From Halobellus sp. Atlit-31R (GTDB taxonomy: Archaea; Halobacteriota; Halobacteria; Halobacteriales; Haloferacaceae), in contig QPLR01000001.1 of NCBI GenBank assembly GCA_003665935.1, forward strand, positions 310,001-374,000: a DNA stretch of 64,000 nt, given 5' to 3'. Every line of letters starts with the position of its first letter. Position 1 is the stretch's first letter. Positions 41,809 through 50,335 of this stretch are shown here, one piece after another. The notes below the pieces were generated by a model. That model was given only the letters and a program-made list of their open reading frames with translations. It was not told where the DNA came from and did no database searches. A program made the position numbers and the translations under genes.

Positions 41809-41872
41809 GCGAGCGGCTCCGACGACGGACAGCCCCGGCGACGAGCGACTCCGACGGCGAGCGGCTCCGACG
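41809..41872. repeat. Four tandem 16-bp units upstream of nreA
   Basis: Units at 41809, 41841 and 41857 share GCGAGCGGCTCCGACG with 0-3 differences. The 16 bp at 41825-41840 are a degenerate fourth copy (10 of 16 matches). The array lies between the divergent MFS and nreA starts. Confidence 0.6.
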
Positions 41873-41910
41873 CCGAAGGTTCATACCCGTCGCCGCCACA
41901 CACCCACACG

Positions 41911-43173
41911 ATGAATCTGGACGAGTACGTCGACGTCGAGCGCAACGAGCGCGCGGAGCGTCGGCGACTCGCCGCCGAGAAGTCCTACGACATCCTCGAC
42001 CACCTGGAGACGTTCCAGGACCGCTTCGAGGAGACGATTCAGGGCGACTCGCTGTACGGCGGCGTCTCGCCGTCGATCTTCGTCGGGACGTCCAACTACC
42101 CGCGCGTCTCGACCGGGCTGCTCTCGCCGGTCGGCCACGACGAGGACGCCGCGCAGTTCGAGACCTCCGGCGCGTGGTACGACGACGGCGTCTCGATCTC
42201 GGACGTCTTCGCGCGGCGCACGTCGCTGCTCAACTCGAACCGGTCACAGGAGGTGACGAACGTCGCGGACTCCTGGAACGGCTTCCTCGGCACCCAACGC
42301 GAGGTGGCGATCGCCGACCGGCCCGTGACGGTCGAGATCGGGCTCGACGAGCGTCCGGACGTCGACCTCGACGTCGGCGTCGACGACGTGGCCACGCCGG
42401 TCGGCCCCCGCGCCCGCGCTCGCTCCGCGGAGCTGGCGGAGAACCCCCACGTCCCTCGCCCCGTCGAGAAGACGCTCGAGGACGACGACTGGAACGCCGA
42501 GGGCGCGATGAACTATCTCTACCGCCGCGGTTTCGACGTCTACGACATCAACACGATCCTCTCGGCGGGCGCGCTCGGGCAGACCGACCAGCGGCGGCTC
42601 GTCCCCACGCGCTGGTCGATCACTGCCGTCGACGACACCGTCGGCCAGTATCTCCGGGGGCGCATCCGGACGAACCGCAGCATCGACGCGGTCGAGATCC
42701 ACCGCAACGAGTTCCTCGGCAACGCTTTCTGGGTGCTCCTCGCGCCGGGCGAGTGGGAGTACGAGCTCGTCGAGATGAAAGCGCCGGGCAGCGTCTGGAA
42801 CCCCGACCCCGAGGCGGGGATGTATCTCGCCGCGGACCGCGAGGGTTCGGAGGGACGCACGGGCTACGTCGAGGAGACCGCCGGGGCCTACCACGCCGCG
42901 CGCTTGGGCGTGCTCGAACACCTGCACGACCGCGGCCGCCAGGCGAAGGCGCTCGTCCTCCGGCACGTCTCCGAGGACTACTGGGGTCCCGTCGGCGTCT
43001 GGCAGGTGCGCGAGACGGTTCGAGACGCCTTCGACGACGAGTACGGCACCGCTGAGACGTTCGGCGACGCGGTCCGCGGGGTCACGACGCATCTGCCGGT
43101 TTCGCTGCCGATGCTCCGACGGAAGTCGACGATGGCGGCCGGGCTGCAGACGACGTTCGGCGACTTCGGCTAG
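41911..43173 (+). CDS. nreA: NreA, archaeal DNA repair protein
   Basis: The 420-residue protein belongs to the archaeal Nre family: an N-terminal region (MNLDEYVDVERNERAERRR), the GVSPSIFVGTSNYPRVSTGLL motif, and the FEVYD-like region FDVYDINTILSAGALGQTD. The C-terminus QTTFGDFG matches a PCNA-interacting (PIP) motif, Q-x2-hydrophobic-x2-aromatic. NreA and NreB in Haloferax act in repair of alkylating damage together with PCNA. N-terminal zinc-finger Cys seen in some family members are absent. The start at 41911 is the conserved one. Confidence 0.9.
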   Translation: MNLDEYVDVERNERAERRRLAAEKSYDILDHLETFQDRFEETIQGDSLYGGVSPSIFVGTSNYPRVSTGLLSPVGHDEDAAQFETSGAWYDDGVSISDVFARRTSLLNSNRSQEVTNVADSWNGFLGTQREVAIADRPVTVEIGLDERPDVDLDVGVDDVATPVGPRARARSAELAENPHVPRPVEKTLEDDDWNAEGAMNYLYRRGFDVYDINTILSAGALGQTDQRRLVPTRWSITAVDDTVGQYLRGRIRTNRSIDAVEIHRNEFLGNAFWVLLAPGEWEYELVEMKAPGSVWNPDPEAGMYLAADREGSEGRTGYVEETAGAYHAARLGVLEHLHDRGRQAKALVLRHVSEDYWGPVGVWQVRETVRDAFDDEYGTAETFGDAVRGVTTHLPVSLPMLRRKSTMAAGLQTTFGDFG

Positions 43174-43276
43174 ACGCGTCGGACGCCGCTGCGTCGCGGA
43201 GAACCGGCGCTGCAGCACCGAAACTGGCGGTACTACTTTAACAGTTCCCCGAGACCTACGACCGGAGGTCTACACG

Positions 43277-43675
43277 GTGGAAATCTCAGATAAACTCCTG
43301 TGTCTGTTCAACGCGGACGTTCGCGCCGAAGAGGATCGTTACGTCGTCGAAGTACCGAAGCGCGAGGTCGAGACCGGGTCGGTCGAGCCCGGCGAGGCCT
43401 ACCGCGTCGCTCTCATCTCTCGTGCCGTCGAGTCTACCTCGGAGTCGTCGGAGTCCGAACGCCCCTCGTCGGAGCCGCAGCCGCCGGTTGAGCCCGGCGA
43501 ACTGCGCTACGTCGAGATCGAGGACATCGGCAAACAGGGCGACGGCATCGCCCGCGTCGAACGCGGCTACGTCATCATCGTCCCCGACACGGACGTCGGC
43601 GACCGAGTGAAGATCGAAGTCACCGAGGTCAAGTCGAACTTCGCCGTCGGCGAAGTGATCGAAGAAGAGATCTAG
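43277..43675 (+). CDS. TRAM-domain protein
   Basis: The 132-residue protein has a unique N-terminal domain (EISDKLLCLFNADVRAEEDR), a Ser/Glu/Pro linker, and a C-terminal TRAM domain. The TRAM domain spans YVEIEDIGKQGDGIARVERGY to a VKSNFAVGEVIEEE tail. TRAM is an OB-fold RNA-binding module, and small archaeal TRAM proteins act as RNA chaperones. Translation starts at GTG 43277, 7 bp after GGAGGT, so it is a leadered message. Confidence 0.9.
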   Translation: MEISDKLLCLFNADVRAEEDRYVVEVPKREVETGSVEPGEAYRVALISRAVESTSESSESERPSSEPQPPVEPGELRYVEIEDIGKQGDGIARVERGYVIIVPDTDVGDRVKIEVTEVKSNFAVGEVIEEEI

Positions 43676-43684
43676 TTCTCGGGC

Positions 43685-45418
43685 TCAGTCCGCGTTCGGC
43701 CGCTCGTCAGTCGGGTACCCCCCGGTGAAGGTCGCGAAGTCGATCTCGGGGCTCGGCACTGCGGTCGGCGTCTCGTACGGACGGTTGACGACGATGTCGC
43801 CGGCCGTCCGATCGCCAATGCCCGGAATCGCGGTGAGTTCGTCCATCGTCGCCGCGTTGGGATCGAGCGGATACGGCACCGCCGTCATCGACCGGAAGCC
43901 GTGATCGACGACCGCGACGTCGAGCGTCTGCCCGAGGTCGCGCTCACCCGGGAGTCCGACCAAGAGTGGGTACGTTCCCAATTGTCGGCCGAACGTCCGC
44001 CCGTCCTGGTGGTATTCGAGGTGGACGTTCGGCAGCACCGTGCCCACGGGCGCGAGCCGCCGCAGCATCGGTCGGTCGATCTCCTCGCGGACCTCGCGTT
44101 TGTACTGCTTGAACCGCTTTTTGTGCTCGGTGGCGATGGCGGTGCCCTCGTCGGCCATCTCGGTGCCCTCGAACGCCATCACCTGCCGGATGTTGATCCG
44201 GCGGACCATCAGCCCGGCGTCGTAGACGCGTTCGAGGAACTGCTTGTTGTGCTCGAACGTCTCCGCGCGCTCGCCCTTCAGACCGTGGAGGAGGTTGATG
44301 CCCGGCAGGAGCTTCGGTAGGCGCTCTGCGGCGTCGGTCCCGTGCGTCGGAGCGTCGGCGGGGTCGTCGCCGGGCCGCCAGCCCGCCTCCTCGTTGACTA
44401 TCTCGACGGCGCGGAAGCACTCGTCGGCGGTTACGTTCAGGTGATTTTCCTCCTGGACCACGGGATCGGCGGACTCGAGCCCGAACGCCGCGGTGTCGCC
44501 GGGCGTGTTGTGCTCGGCGATGATGCGGATCCCCTCCCGGGACTTCTCGGGCCAGTTCACCACCGTGATCGGGTTCATATTGTCCAGGTGGAGCGTCCCG
44601 AGGTCGGGGGCGACCTCCCGGATACCGCCGTAGAGTCGCCTGAGCGCGTCGGGATTGGGCGCTTCGCCGTCGCCGCCGTACGCGAGAATGTCCGCCTGCC
44701 GGCCGATCCGCAGGTGTCGCACGCCCCGCCCGTAGAGATGTTCGACCTCCCGCACCACGGACTCGGGCGTCCGAAACGACGGGTCGCCGTACATCGGCTC
44801 CGTGCAGAACGAACACCGGTAGGCGCAGCCGCGCGAGGTCTCCAGTTCGGCGATGAGGTAGTCGGGGTGGTTCGGATGCTGTTCGACGACGAACGCGCCC
44901 GCCGCCGCCCAACGGTCGAGTTCGTCGTTGTCGCGGTAGCGGTTCTCGAAGCCCTCCAGGCCGTTATCGACGAGGTCGTGGGCGGCGGCCTCGACGTCGC
45001 CCATCGCCAGGAAGTCGTAGTCGAGATCCTGCCGCTGCATCTCCTGTGCGCCGGCGTTCTCCTCGCCGACGCCGAAGCGGATCGGCCCGCCCATCACGGA
45101 GACGCCCTCGGCGACCCACGCGAGTTCGCGCACCTCGTCGGGTTCGGCGGGCGTCCCGCCGACGTACTTGCCGGGGACGGTCATCCCGCCGAGGTAGACG
45201 AACAGGTCGGCGTCGGCGACGTCGGCCCACTTGTGTCGGTCCTCGCGGAGTTCGTCGATCGTGTGGTAGGTGACGTTCGCCTCGGGCACGCCGGCGTCGA
45301 CGATCGCCCCGGCCGTGAACCGCGGATACGTCGAGATGTACGGCGGCACGCCGAAGTGCGCCGGCTCGTCGACGTAGCCGTCGACCAGCGTCACCGAGAG
45401 GTCGGCCGGATCAGTCAT
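43685..45418 (-). CDS. Radical SAM protein with C-terminal helix-hairpin-helix
   Basis: The 577-residue protein has an N-terminal B12-binding-like region (1-170). The radical SAM core has the cluster motif CAYRCSFC (C-x3-C-x2-C). The C-terminal ~90 residues include NAATMDELTAIPGIGDRTAGDIV, a helix-hairpin-helix. It resembles the archaeal COG1031 family of Fe-S oxidoreductases of unknown substrate; the HhH hints at nucleic acid binding. The frame is open upstream to 46042 because of tandem repeats, but that part overlaps the GNAT gene. MTDPADLSVTLVDGY at 45418 is the start. Confidence 0.88.
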   Translation of the reverse strand: MTDPADLSVTLVDGYVDEPAHFGVPPYISTYPRFTAGAIVDAGVPEANVTYHTIDELREDRHKWADVADADLFVYLGGMTVPGKYVGGTPAEPDEVRELAWVAEGVSVMGGPIRFGVGEENAGAQEMQRQDLDYDFLAMGDVEAAAHDLVDNGLEGFENRYRDNDELDRWAAAGAFVVEQHPNHPDYLIAELETSRGCAYRCSFCTEPMYGDPSFRTPESVVREVEHLYGRGVRHLRIGRQADILAYGGDGEAPNPDALRRLYGGIREVAPDLGTLHLDNMNPITVVNWPEKSREGIRIIAEHNTPGDTAAFGLESADPVVQEENHLNVTADECFRAVEIVNEEAGWRPGDDPADAPTHGTDAAERLPKLLPGINLLHGLKGERAETFEHNKQFLERVYDAGLMVRRINIRQVMAFEGTEMADEGTAIATEHKKRFKQYKREVREEIDRPMLRRLAPVGTVLPNVHLEYHQDGRTFGRQLGTYPLLVGLPGERDLGQTLDVAVVDHGFRSMTAVPYPLDPNAATMDELTAIPGIGDRTAGDIVVNRPYETPTAVPSPEIDFATFTGGYPTDERPNAD

Positions 45419-45461
45419 ACCGGAACACAGCGGGCCGAGCGGTAAAACGGTCACTCTCTGG

Positions 45462-45590
45462 CCCGACGCACGGTGGTCTGGCCGTGACCCCGACGCACGG
45501 TGGTCGGATCGTAGCAGCCCCGACGCGCGGTGGTCTGGCCGTGACCCCGACGCGCGGCGATTAGGCCGTGAAACCCCCGACGCGGACGGC
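45462..45590. repeat. Tandem repeat alternating 27 and 30 bp (57-bp higher-order unit)
   Basis: The block CCCGACGC followed by a GCGGTGGTC-type tail recurs at 45462, 45489, 45519, 45546 and 45576. Intervals are 27, 30, 27 and 30, giving two 57-bp composite units plus a partial one. It lies 44 bp upstream of the radical SAM start, in the divergent intergenic region with the GNAT gene. Confidence 0.8.
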
Positions 45591-45661
45591 GCCGGATCAC
45601 AGTCGTACAATACCGTGCCGCAACCGCAAGAGCAGTTACGCCGCGGCGTCGGACGGTACGT

Positions 45662-46324
45662 ATGAGCGACGACTCCGGTCCGGACGCCGACTCGGGACCC
45701 CAGACTGCGGCGACAGACGCGACGGCGTCCGACGCGACGGTCTCGCTCCGGACCGCGAGACCGACTGACGCCGCCGCGATCCGTGGGATCTACGCGCCGT
45801 TCGTCCGCGACTCGCCGGCGACGTTCCGGACCGAGGTGCCGACGGTCGAAGAGCTCGAATCGAAGATCCGCGCGAAGCGCGCGGTCGACGAGTACCCCTG
45901 GTACGTCGCCGTACGACGGACTGCGGACGGGAGTAGCGACGACGGCGAGGTGGTCGGCTACGCCTACGCGAGTCGGCTGCGCGAGCGGGCGGCGTACCGC
46001 TGGGCCGTCGAGACGTCCGTCTACGTCGACCGCGCGACGCACCGATCGGGCGTCGGCACGCGGCTCTACGAGCGTCTGTTCGAGACGCTACGGCGGCAGG
46101 GCTACTGCTCGGCGTTCGCCGCGCTGGGGATGCCGAACCCCGAGAGCGAGCGCTTCCACGAGCAGCAGGGGTTCGAGCGCGTCGGCGCGTTCCCCGCCGC
46201 CGGCTTCAAGCTCGGCGACTGGCACGACGTCGTCTGGTACCACCGGCGGCTGCGCGACCCGGACGGCGAACCGGCCGCCCCGCGCCCGGTCTCGGCCGTC
46301 GACGAGCCCTGCGAGGAGGGCTGA
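45662..46324 (+). CDS. GNAT-family N-acetyltransferase (phosphinothricin acetyltransferase-like)
   Basis: The 220-residue protein has an acidic N-terminus, then a GNAT domain starting VSLRTARPTDAAAIRGIYAPF, as in the PAT/Bar subfamily. It includes ETSVYVDRATHRSGVGTRLYE, where the R-S-G-V-G-T loop binds acetyl-CoA, and FHEQQGFERVGAFPAAGFK. The usual function is acetylation of an amino-acid-like substrate such as methionine sulfone or sulfoximine; the true substrate is unknown. A C-terminal Pro/Ala/Glu tail is extra. Confidence 0.9.
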   Translation: MSDDSGPDADSGPQTAATDATASDATVSLRTARPTDAAAIRGIYAPFVRDSPATFRTEVPTVEELESKIRAKRAVDEYPWYVAVRRTADGSSDDGEVVGYAYASRLRERAAYRWAVETSVYVDRATHRSGVGTRLYERLFETLRRQGYCSAFAALGMPNPESERFHEQQGFERVGAFPAAGFKLGDWHDVVWYHRRLRDPDGEPAAPRPVSAVDEPCEEG

Positions 46325-46408
46325 CGCTCCGACTCGGCGAGCCGTACTGCGGCAAGCCTCCGCAGAGTCGCCACGTTCAAGCGCGCCGGCCGAGTTGAGC
46401 CGACAACG

Positions 46409-47626
46409 ATGACACGAAGCGTCTGGCTCAAGGCCGACGACAGCGTCGGCGACTGGGAGACACGCAAGCGACGGATCACCGCGGGGCTCGAAGCCGGCGT
46501 CGACTGGGTGCTCGTCGACCAGGGAGACGTGGCGCGCGTCCGCTCGCTGGGCGACGTCTCCGTGGCCGCGTTCCGCGCGAACGCCGAAACGACACTCATC
46601 GACGACGTCGAAGCCGACGACGACGAGTCGGTGAGCGCCGCGGAGTTCGGCGAGACGGACGACGCGGCTGACGCGGCCGACGCCTACATCGTCGGCAAGA
46701 ACGGCGAGGGCGACGGAACCGTCGATCTCCCGGGCGACTTCTCCGGCTCGGCCGACCTCACGACGCTCCGCCGCAAAGACGACAGAGCGCAGGGCGCGTA
46801 CGTCCGGATCCTCTCGAAGGAGTACGAGACGTTCGCCGAGGAGGCCGCAGCCGACGCCGACTACACCATCGTCGTCGGCGAGGACTGGACGATCATCCCG
46901 CTTGAGAACCTCATCGCGCGGATCGGCGACGAGACCGATCTGATCGCGGGCGTCACCACCGCCGAAGAGGCGAAGACGGCCTTCGAGACGCTGGAACTCG
47001 GTGCCGACGGCGTGCTGCTGGACTCCGACGACCCCGACGAGATCCGCCAGACAGTCGAGGTCCGCGACGAGGCCGAGCGCGAGACGCTCGATCTGGAGTG
47101 GGCGACCGTGACGGCCATAGAGCGGACCGGGATGGCCGACCGCGTCTGCGTCGACACGGGGAATCTGCTGGAGCACGACGAGGGGATGCTCGTCGGCAGT
47201 ATGGGCCGCGGGCTCTTCTTCGTCCACGCCGAGACCGCCGAGTCGCCGTACGTCGCCTCCCGACCGTTCCGGGTCAACGCCGGCGCAGTCCACGCCTACG
47301 TCCGCACGCCCGACGGCGGCACGAAGTACCTCTCGGAGCTGAAAAGCGGCGACGAGGTCCAGGTCGTCGACGCCGGCGGCAAGACGCGCGAGGCCGTCGT
47401 CGGCCGCGTGAAGATCGAGAAGCGACCGATGTTCCGTATCGAGGCCGAAGTCGACGGCGACCGCGTCGAGACGCTGCTCCAGAACGCCGAGACGATCAAG
47501 GTTCACACCCACGAGGGACGGACCGCGGTCACGGATCTGGAAGCCGGCGACGACGTCTTACTGTTCTACGAGCAGACGGCGCGGCACTTCGGCGAGGCCG
47601 TCGAAGAGAGCATCATCGAGAAGTAA
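46409..47626 (+). CDS. 3-dehydroquinate synthase II (archaeal type)
   Basis: The 405-residue enzyme begins MTRSVWLKADDSVGDWETRK and matches the archaeal DHQ synthase II family in length and layout. It contains IIPLENLIARIGDETDLIAG, the motif GNLLEHDEGMLVGSMGRGLFF, RPFRVNAGAVHAYV and a C-terminal TLLQNAETIKVHT region. It makes 3-dehydroquinate from 2-amino-3,7-dideoxy-heptulosonate in the archaeal route to aromatic amino acids. No partner gene is adjacent. A GNAT acetyltransferase precedes it by 84 bp. Confidence 0.95.
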   Translation: MTRSVWLKADDSVGDWETRKRRITAGLEAGVDWVLVDQGDVARVRSLGDVSVAAFRANAETTLIDDVEADDDESVSAAEFGETDDAADAADAYIVGKNGEGDGTVDLPGDFSGSADLTTLRRKDDRAQGAYVRILSKEYETFAEEAAADADYTIVVGEDWTIIPLENLIARIGDETDLIAGVTTAEEAKTAFETLELGADGVLLDSDDPDEIRQTVEVRDEAERETLDLEWATVTAIERTGMADRVCVDTGNLLEHDEGMLVGSMGRGLFFVHAETAESPYVASRPFRVNAGAVHAYVRTPDGGTKYLSELKSGDEVQVVDAGGKTREAVVGRVKIEKRPMFRIEAEVDGDRVETLLQNAETIKVHTHEGRTAVTDLEAGDDVLLFYEQTARHFGEAVEESIIEK

Positions 47627-47649
47627 ACCGAGCGCCCGCCGCGGCGTCG

Positions 47650-48102
47650 TCAGTGTTCGGTACGGCGGTCTCCGCGCTCTCCGTCTTCGGCCGCGTAGTG
47701 CTCTAAGCGAGCGGTACACCACGGACAGAAGGCGAGGTCGGGATCGAGTTCGCCGCCGCAGCGAGGACACTCTGGCTCGTCCGACGACCGCGGCCCTCGC
47801 GTGGCGAGTCGGTAGGCATCGAGCGCACTGAGCAACAGCAGCGCGAACACCGGCACGGTGACCGTCCGCGGCAGCGACGACGGCTGCGCCGCCGCGACAG
47901 AGCCGGGATCCGCGAGGTTGATCGTCGCCGGATCGACGAAAAGCGATAAGAGCACGAGTGCCGCCCCCACGACGAACGAGAACCACGCCGCTGCGCGCCG
48001 CCACTCACGGAGGTAGAGGTGTCCGGCACCTGCGACGCCAACGCTGGCACCGAGGACGGCGACGAGGGTCGCAATCATCGCACGGCGTCGCGTTCCAGTC
48101 AT
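47650..48102 (-). CDS. Membrane protein with C-terminal zinc ribbon
   Basis: The 150-residue protein has hydrophobic segments near residues 8-28, 38-56 and 84-96 and a zinc ribbon at the end (CPRCGGELDPDLAFCPWC, C-x2-C...C-x2-C). The GAGHLYLREWRRAAAWF motif resembles TM2/DUF-type haloarchaeal membrane proteins carrying a zinc ribbon (DUF7575-like, from memory). It converges with the DHQ synthase gene. Function unknown. Confidence 0.78.
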   Translation of the reverse strand: MTGTRRRAMIATLVAVLGASVGVAGAGHLYLREWRRAAAWFSFVVGAALVLLSLFVDPATINLADPGSVAAAQPSSLPRTVTVPVFALLLLSALDAYRLATRGPRSSDEPECPRCGGELDPDLAFCPWCTARLEHYAAEDGERGDRRTEH

Positions 48103-48193
48103 ATCCGCACCCCACGGTATGGGTGTTCTTAAACTCCCGGGAATGACGGTTGGTACGCCGAAGGGCGACTGTCGGGCGATACCGGAGGAACGA

Positions 48194-49240
48194 CTACGCG
48201 AGGCCGATGCTCTCTTCGGCTTCGAGCAGTTCGTGGTAGCGGTTCCGGATCGTCACTTCGGAGATGTCTGCGACGTCGCTGACGGCGGCCTGCGTCGTCT
48301 TCTCGTTGGTGAGCAGCGCGGCCGCGTAGACGGCCGCGGCGGCGAGCCCGACCGGCGACTTTCCGGAGTGGACGCCCTTTTCCTTTGCGTTCTTCAGCAG
48401 CTGGCGGGCGCGCAGTTTCGCCTCGTCTGAGAGCCCCAGTTCGGAGGCGAAACGGGGCACGTACTGCTCGGGGTCGGCGGGCTTGACTTCCAGCGACAGT
48501 TCGCGGGCGATGTAGCGGTAGGTCCGAGCGACCTCGCTTTTCGGCACGCGAGAGACCTCCGCGATCTCGTCGAGCGAGCGGGGGACGCCCGCCATCCGCG
48601 CTGCGGCGTAGACGCAGGAGGTGGCGACGCCCTCGATGGAGCGGCCGGGCAGCAGGTCTTCGTCGAGCGCGCGACGGTAGATGACCGAGGCGGTCTCGCG
48701 GACGTTCTCGGGGAGGCCGAGCGCCGAGGCCATCCGGTCGATCTCGCCGAGCGCCTGCTTGAGGTTGCGCTCCTTCGAGTCGCGCGTGCGGAAGCGCTCG
48801 TTCCACTTGCGGAGCCGCTGCATCTTCTGGCGCTGGTTCGACGACAGCGAGTTGCCGTAGGCGTCGCGGTCGCGCCAGTCGATGTTGGTCGACAGCCCCT
48901 TGTCGTGCATCGTGTTCGTCGTCGGCGCACCGACGCGGGACTTCTGGTCTTTCTCCTTTGCGTCGAACGCGCGCCACTCGGGGCCGCGGTCGACCGAATC
49001 CTCGGTGATGACGAGGCCGCAGTCGTCACAGACGGTCTCGCCGTGCTCGTCGTCGACGACGACGTTGCCGCCGCACTCCGGGCAGGCGAGCTCTTCGTCG
49101 GTGGACTCCGTCTCTTCCTCTTTCTCTTCGCCGGGGCGTACCCACCGCTGGCCGGCCGAGTCACCGTCTCGGCCGTCGTTCGTTCGCGATTCGTCTCTCG
49201 TTCTCGCGTTCACGCGAGTGTACGTACTCTTCTCGCTCAT
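48194..49240 (-). CDS. tfb: Transcription initiation factor TFB with intact zinc ribbon
   Basis: The 348-residue TFB has a ~50-residue charged N-terminal extension. The zinc ribbon is CPECGGNVVV...CDDCGLVI (C53, C56, C71, C74), followed by the B-finger PEWRAFDAKEKDQKSRVGA and two cyclin repeats. Haloarchaea carry several TFBs that pair with TBPs to set expression programmes, and two divergent ones occur here 9 kb apart. The start at 49240 is chosen because the longer frame to 49642 overlaps the promoter region. A TATA-like TTTATA lies about 82 bp upstream. Confidence 0.95.
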   Translation of the reverse strand: MSEKSTYTRVNARTRDESRTNDGRDGDSAGQRWVRPGEEKEEETESTDEELACPECGGNVVVDDEHGETVCDDCGLVITEDSVDRGPEWRAFDAKEKDQKSRVGAPTTNTMHDKGLSTNIDWRDRDAYGNSLSSNQRQKMQRLRKWNERFRTRDSKERNLKQALGEIDRMASALGLPENVRETASVIYRRALDEDLLPGRSIEGVATSCVYAAARMAGVPRSLDEIAEVSRVPKSEVARTYRYIARELSLEVKPADPEQYVPRFASELGLSDEAKLRARQLLKNAKEKGVHSGKSPVGLAAAAVYAAALLTNEKTTQAAVSDVADISEVTIRNRYHELLEAEESIGLA

Positions 49241-49321
49241 CGGTATAGCGACGAATGCTCCGTGCCACAGACACGGTAAGAGAGGCCCGGAGCGGTCCGT
49301 ACCCATTGGACCGACGGAGAA

Positions 49322-49327
49322 TATAAA
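49322..49327 (-). promoter_or_regulatory. Putative TATA box of the second TFB gene
   Basis: The coding strand reads TTTATA inside TTTTATATT. Transcription would start near 49295, giving a leader of about 55 nt. Confidence 0.5.
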
Positions 49328-49402
49328 AGCGGTTCGGAATCGCTCGCCCGAATCGAGCGCAGAGCCCCGAATCGTGCGGTCCATCGAAAACGACCGTGAG
49401 GA

Positions 49403-49408
49403 TTTATA
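49403..49408 (+). promoter_or_regulatory. Putative TATA box for the BtuF-like gene
   Basis: TTTATATA lies about 85 bp before the ATG at 49494, so a leader of roughly 60 nt is implied. It is the only clear TATA element in the right half of this divergent region. Confidence 0.45.
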
Positions 49409-49493
49409 TACTCGTTCGTCGGCTTCCGCTCGCAGCAGATATTGACGCGACCGCGTCCACAACACCCTTGATCGTCGACGGCCGACGACACGT

Positions 49494-50285
49494 ATGACCG
49501 CCTCCGAGGAGCCTGTTGTGAGCCCCGAATCCGAGTCCGTCGGGGGTGTAGAGCGTGTCGTCTCGCTCGCCCCGAGCGCGACGGCGACGCTGGCGGCGAT
49601 GGGGGCCAGTGACCTCGTCGTCGGCGTCACGGCGCACTGCACACTCGACCGACCGCTCGTCGGCGGCTGGCTGAACCCCGACTACGACCGACTGGCCGAC
49701 CTCGATCCGGAGCTGGTCTGCACCGCCGACGACCTCCAGGCCGACGTGCGCGACGAACTCCGTGCCCGCGGCTACGAGGTGTGTCACGTCGCACCCGACC
49801 GGCTCGACGCCGTCGTCGACTCGTTCGCGACGCTGGGCCGCGCTGTCGGCCGTCCAGGAGCCAGCGATCGACTGGCCACGACAGCCCGGGCGCGACTCGA
49901 CGCCGTCCGAGAGCGCGTCGCGGACCGGCTGACGGACGGGACGCGCCCGGTCGTCTACTGCGAGGAGTGGGGCGAGCCGCCGATGGCGGCCGGCAACTGG
50001 GTCCCGGAGGTCGTCGAGACGGCCGGAGGCCAATACCCCTTCTGCGAGCCCGGCGAGCGCTCCCGCGAAGTGACCCGCGAGCGGGTCGAAACCGCGGCTC
50101 CGGATCACGTGATCATCCACCACTGCGGGCACGGCGAACGCGCCGATCCGGACCTCCTCGTCGACCGCGGCTGGGAGCTCGACGCCGCCGTCCACGTCCT
50201 CGACGACGACCTCCTGAACCAGCCGAGCCCGCGGCTCCTCGACGGCGTCGAGACGCTCGTCGAACGCTTCCACGGAGCGGACTGA
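49494..50285 (+). CDS. BtuF-like periplasmic-binding-fold protein without signal peptide
   Basis: The 263-residue protein has the helical-backbone metal-receptor fold of vitamin B12 or iron-siderophore binding proteins. VERVVSLAPSATATLAAMGA opens it, followed by DLDPELVCTADDLQADV, WVPEVVETAGGQYPF and APDHVIIHHCGHGE. It has no signal peptide or lipobox, so it is cytoplasmic as it stands. Similar unsignalled proteins are annotated as cobalamin-binding in haloarchaea. The HHCGHG cluster is rich in possible metal ligands. No ABC transporter gene is adjacent. Confidence 0.82.
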   Translation: MTASEEPVVSPESESVGGVERVVSLAPSATATLAAMGASDLVVGVTAHCTLDRPLVGGWLNPDYDRLADLDPELVCTADDLQADVRDELRARGYEVCHVAPDRLDAVVDSFATLGRAVGRPGASDRLATTARARLDAVRERVADRLTDGTRPVVYCEEWGEPPMAAGNWVPEVVETAGGQYPFCEPGERSREVTRERVETAAPDHVIIHHCGHGERADPDLLVDRGWELDAAVHVLDDDLLNQPSPRLLDGVETLVERFHGAD

Positions 50286-50335
50286 ACGCGCGCGGAAGCG
50301 ACACACGTATCGCCCCCGCTCGATCAGTGCTCGGT

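Noticed and set aside
43685..46042. 785-codon reverse-strand frame covering the radical SAM gene and its upstream region
   Set aside because: The part above 45418 consists of tandem repeats and the antisense of the GNAT gene. Homology starts at MTDPADLSVTLVDGY (45418).
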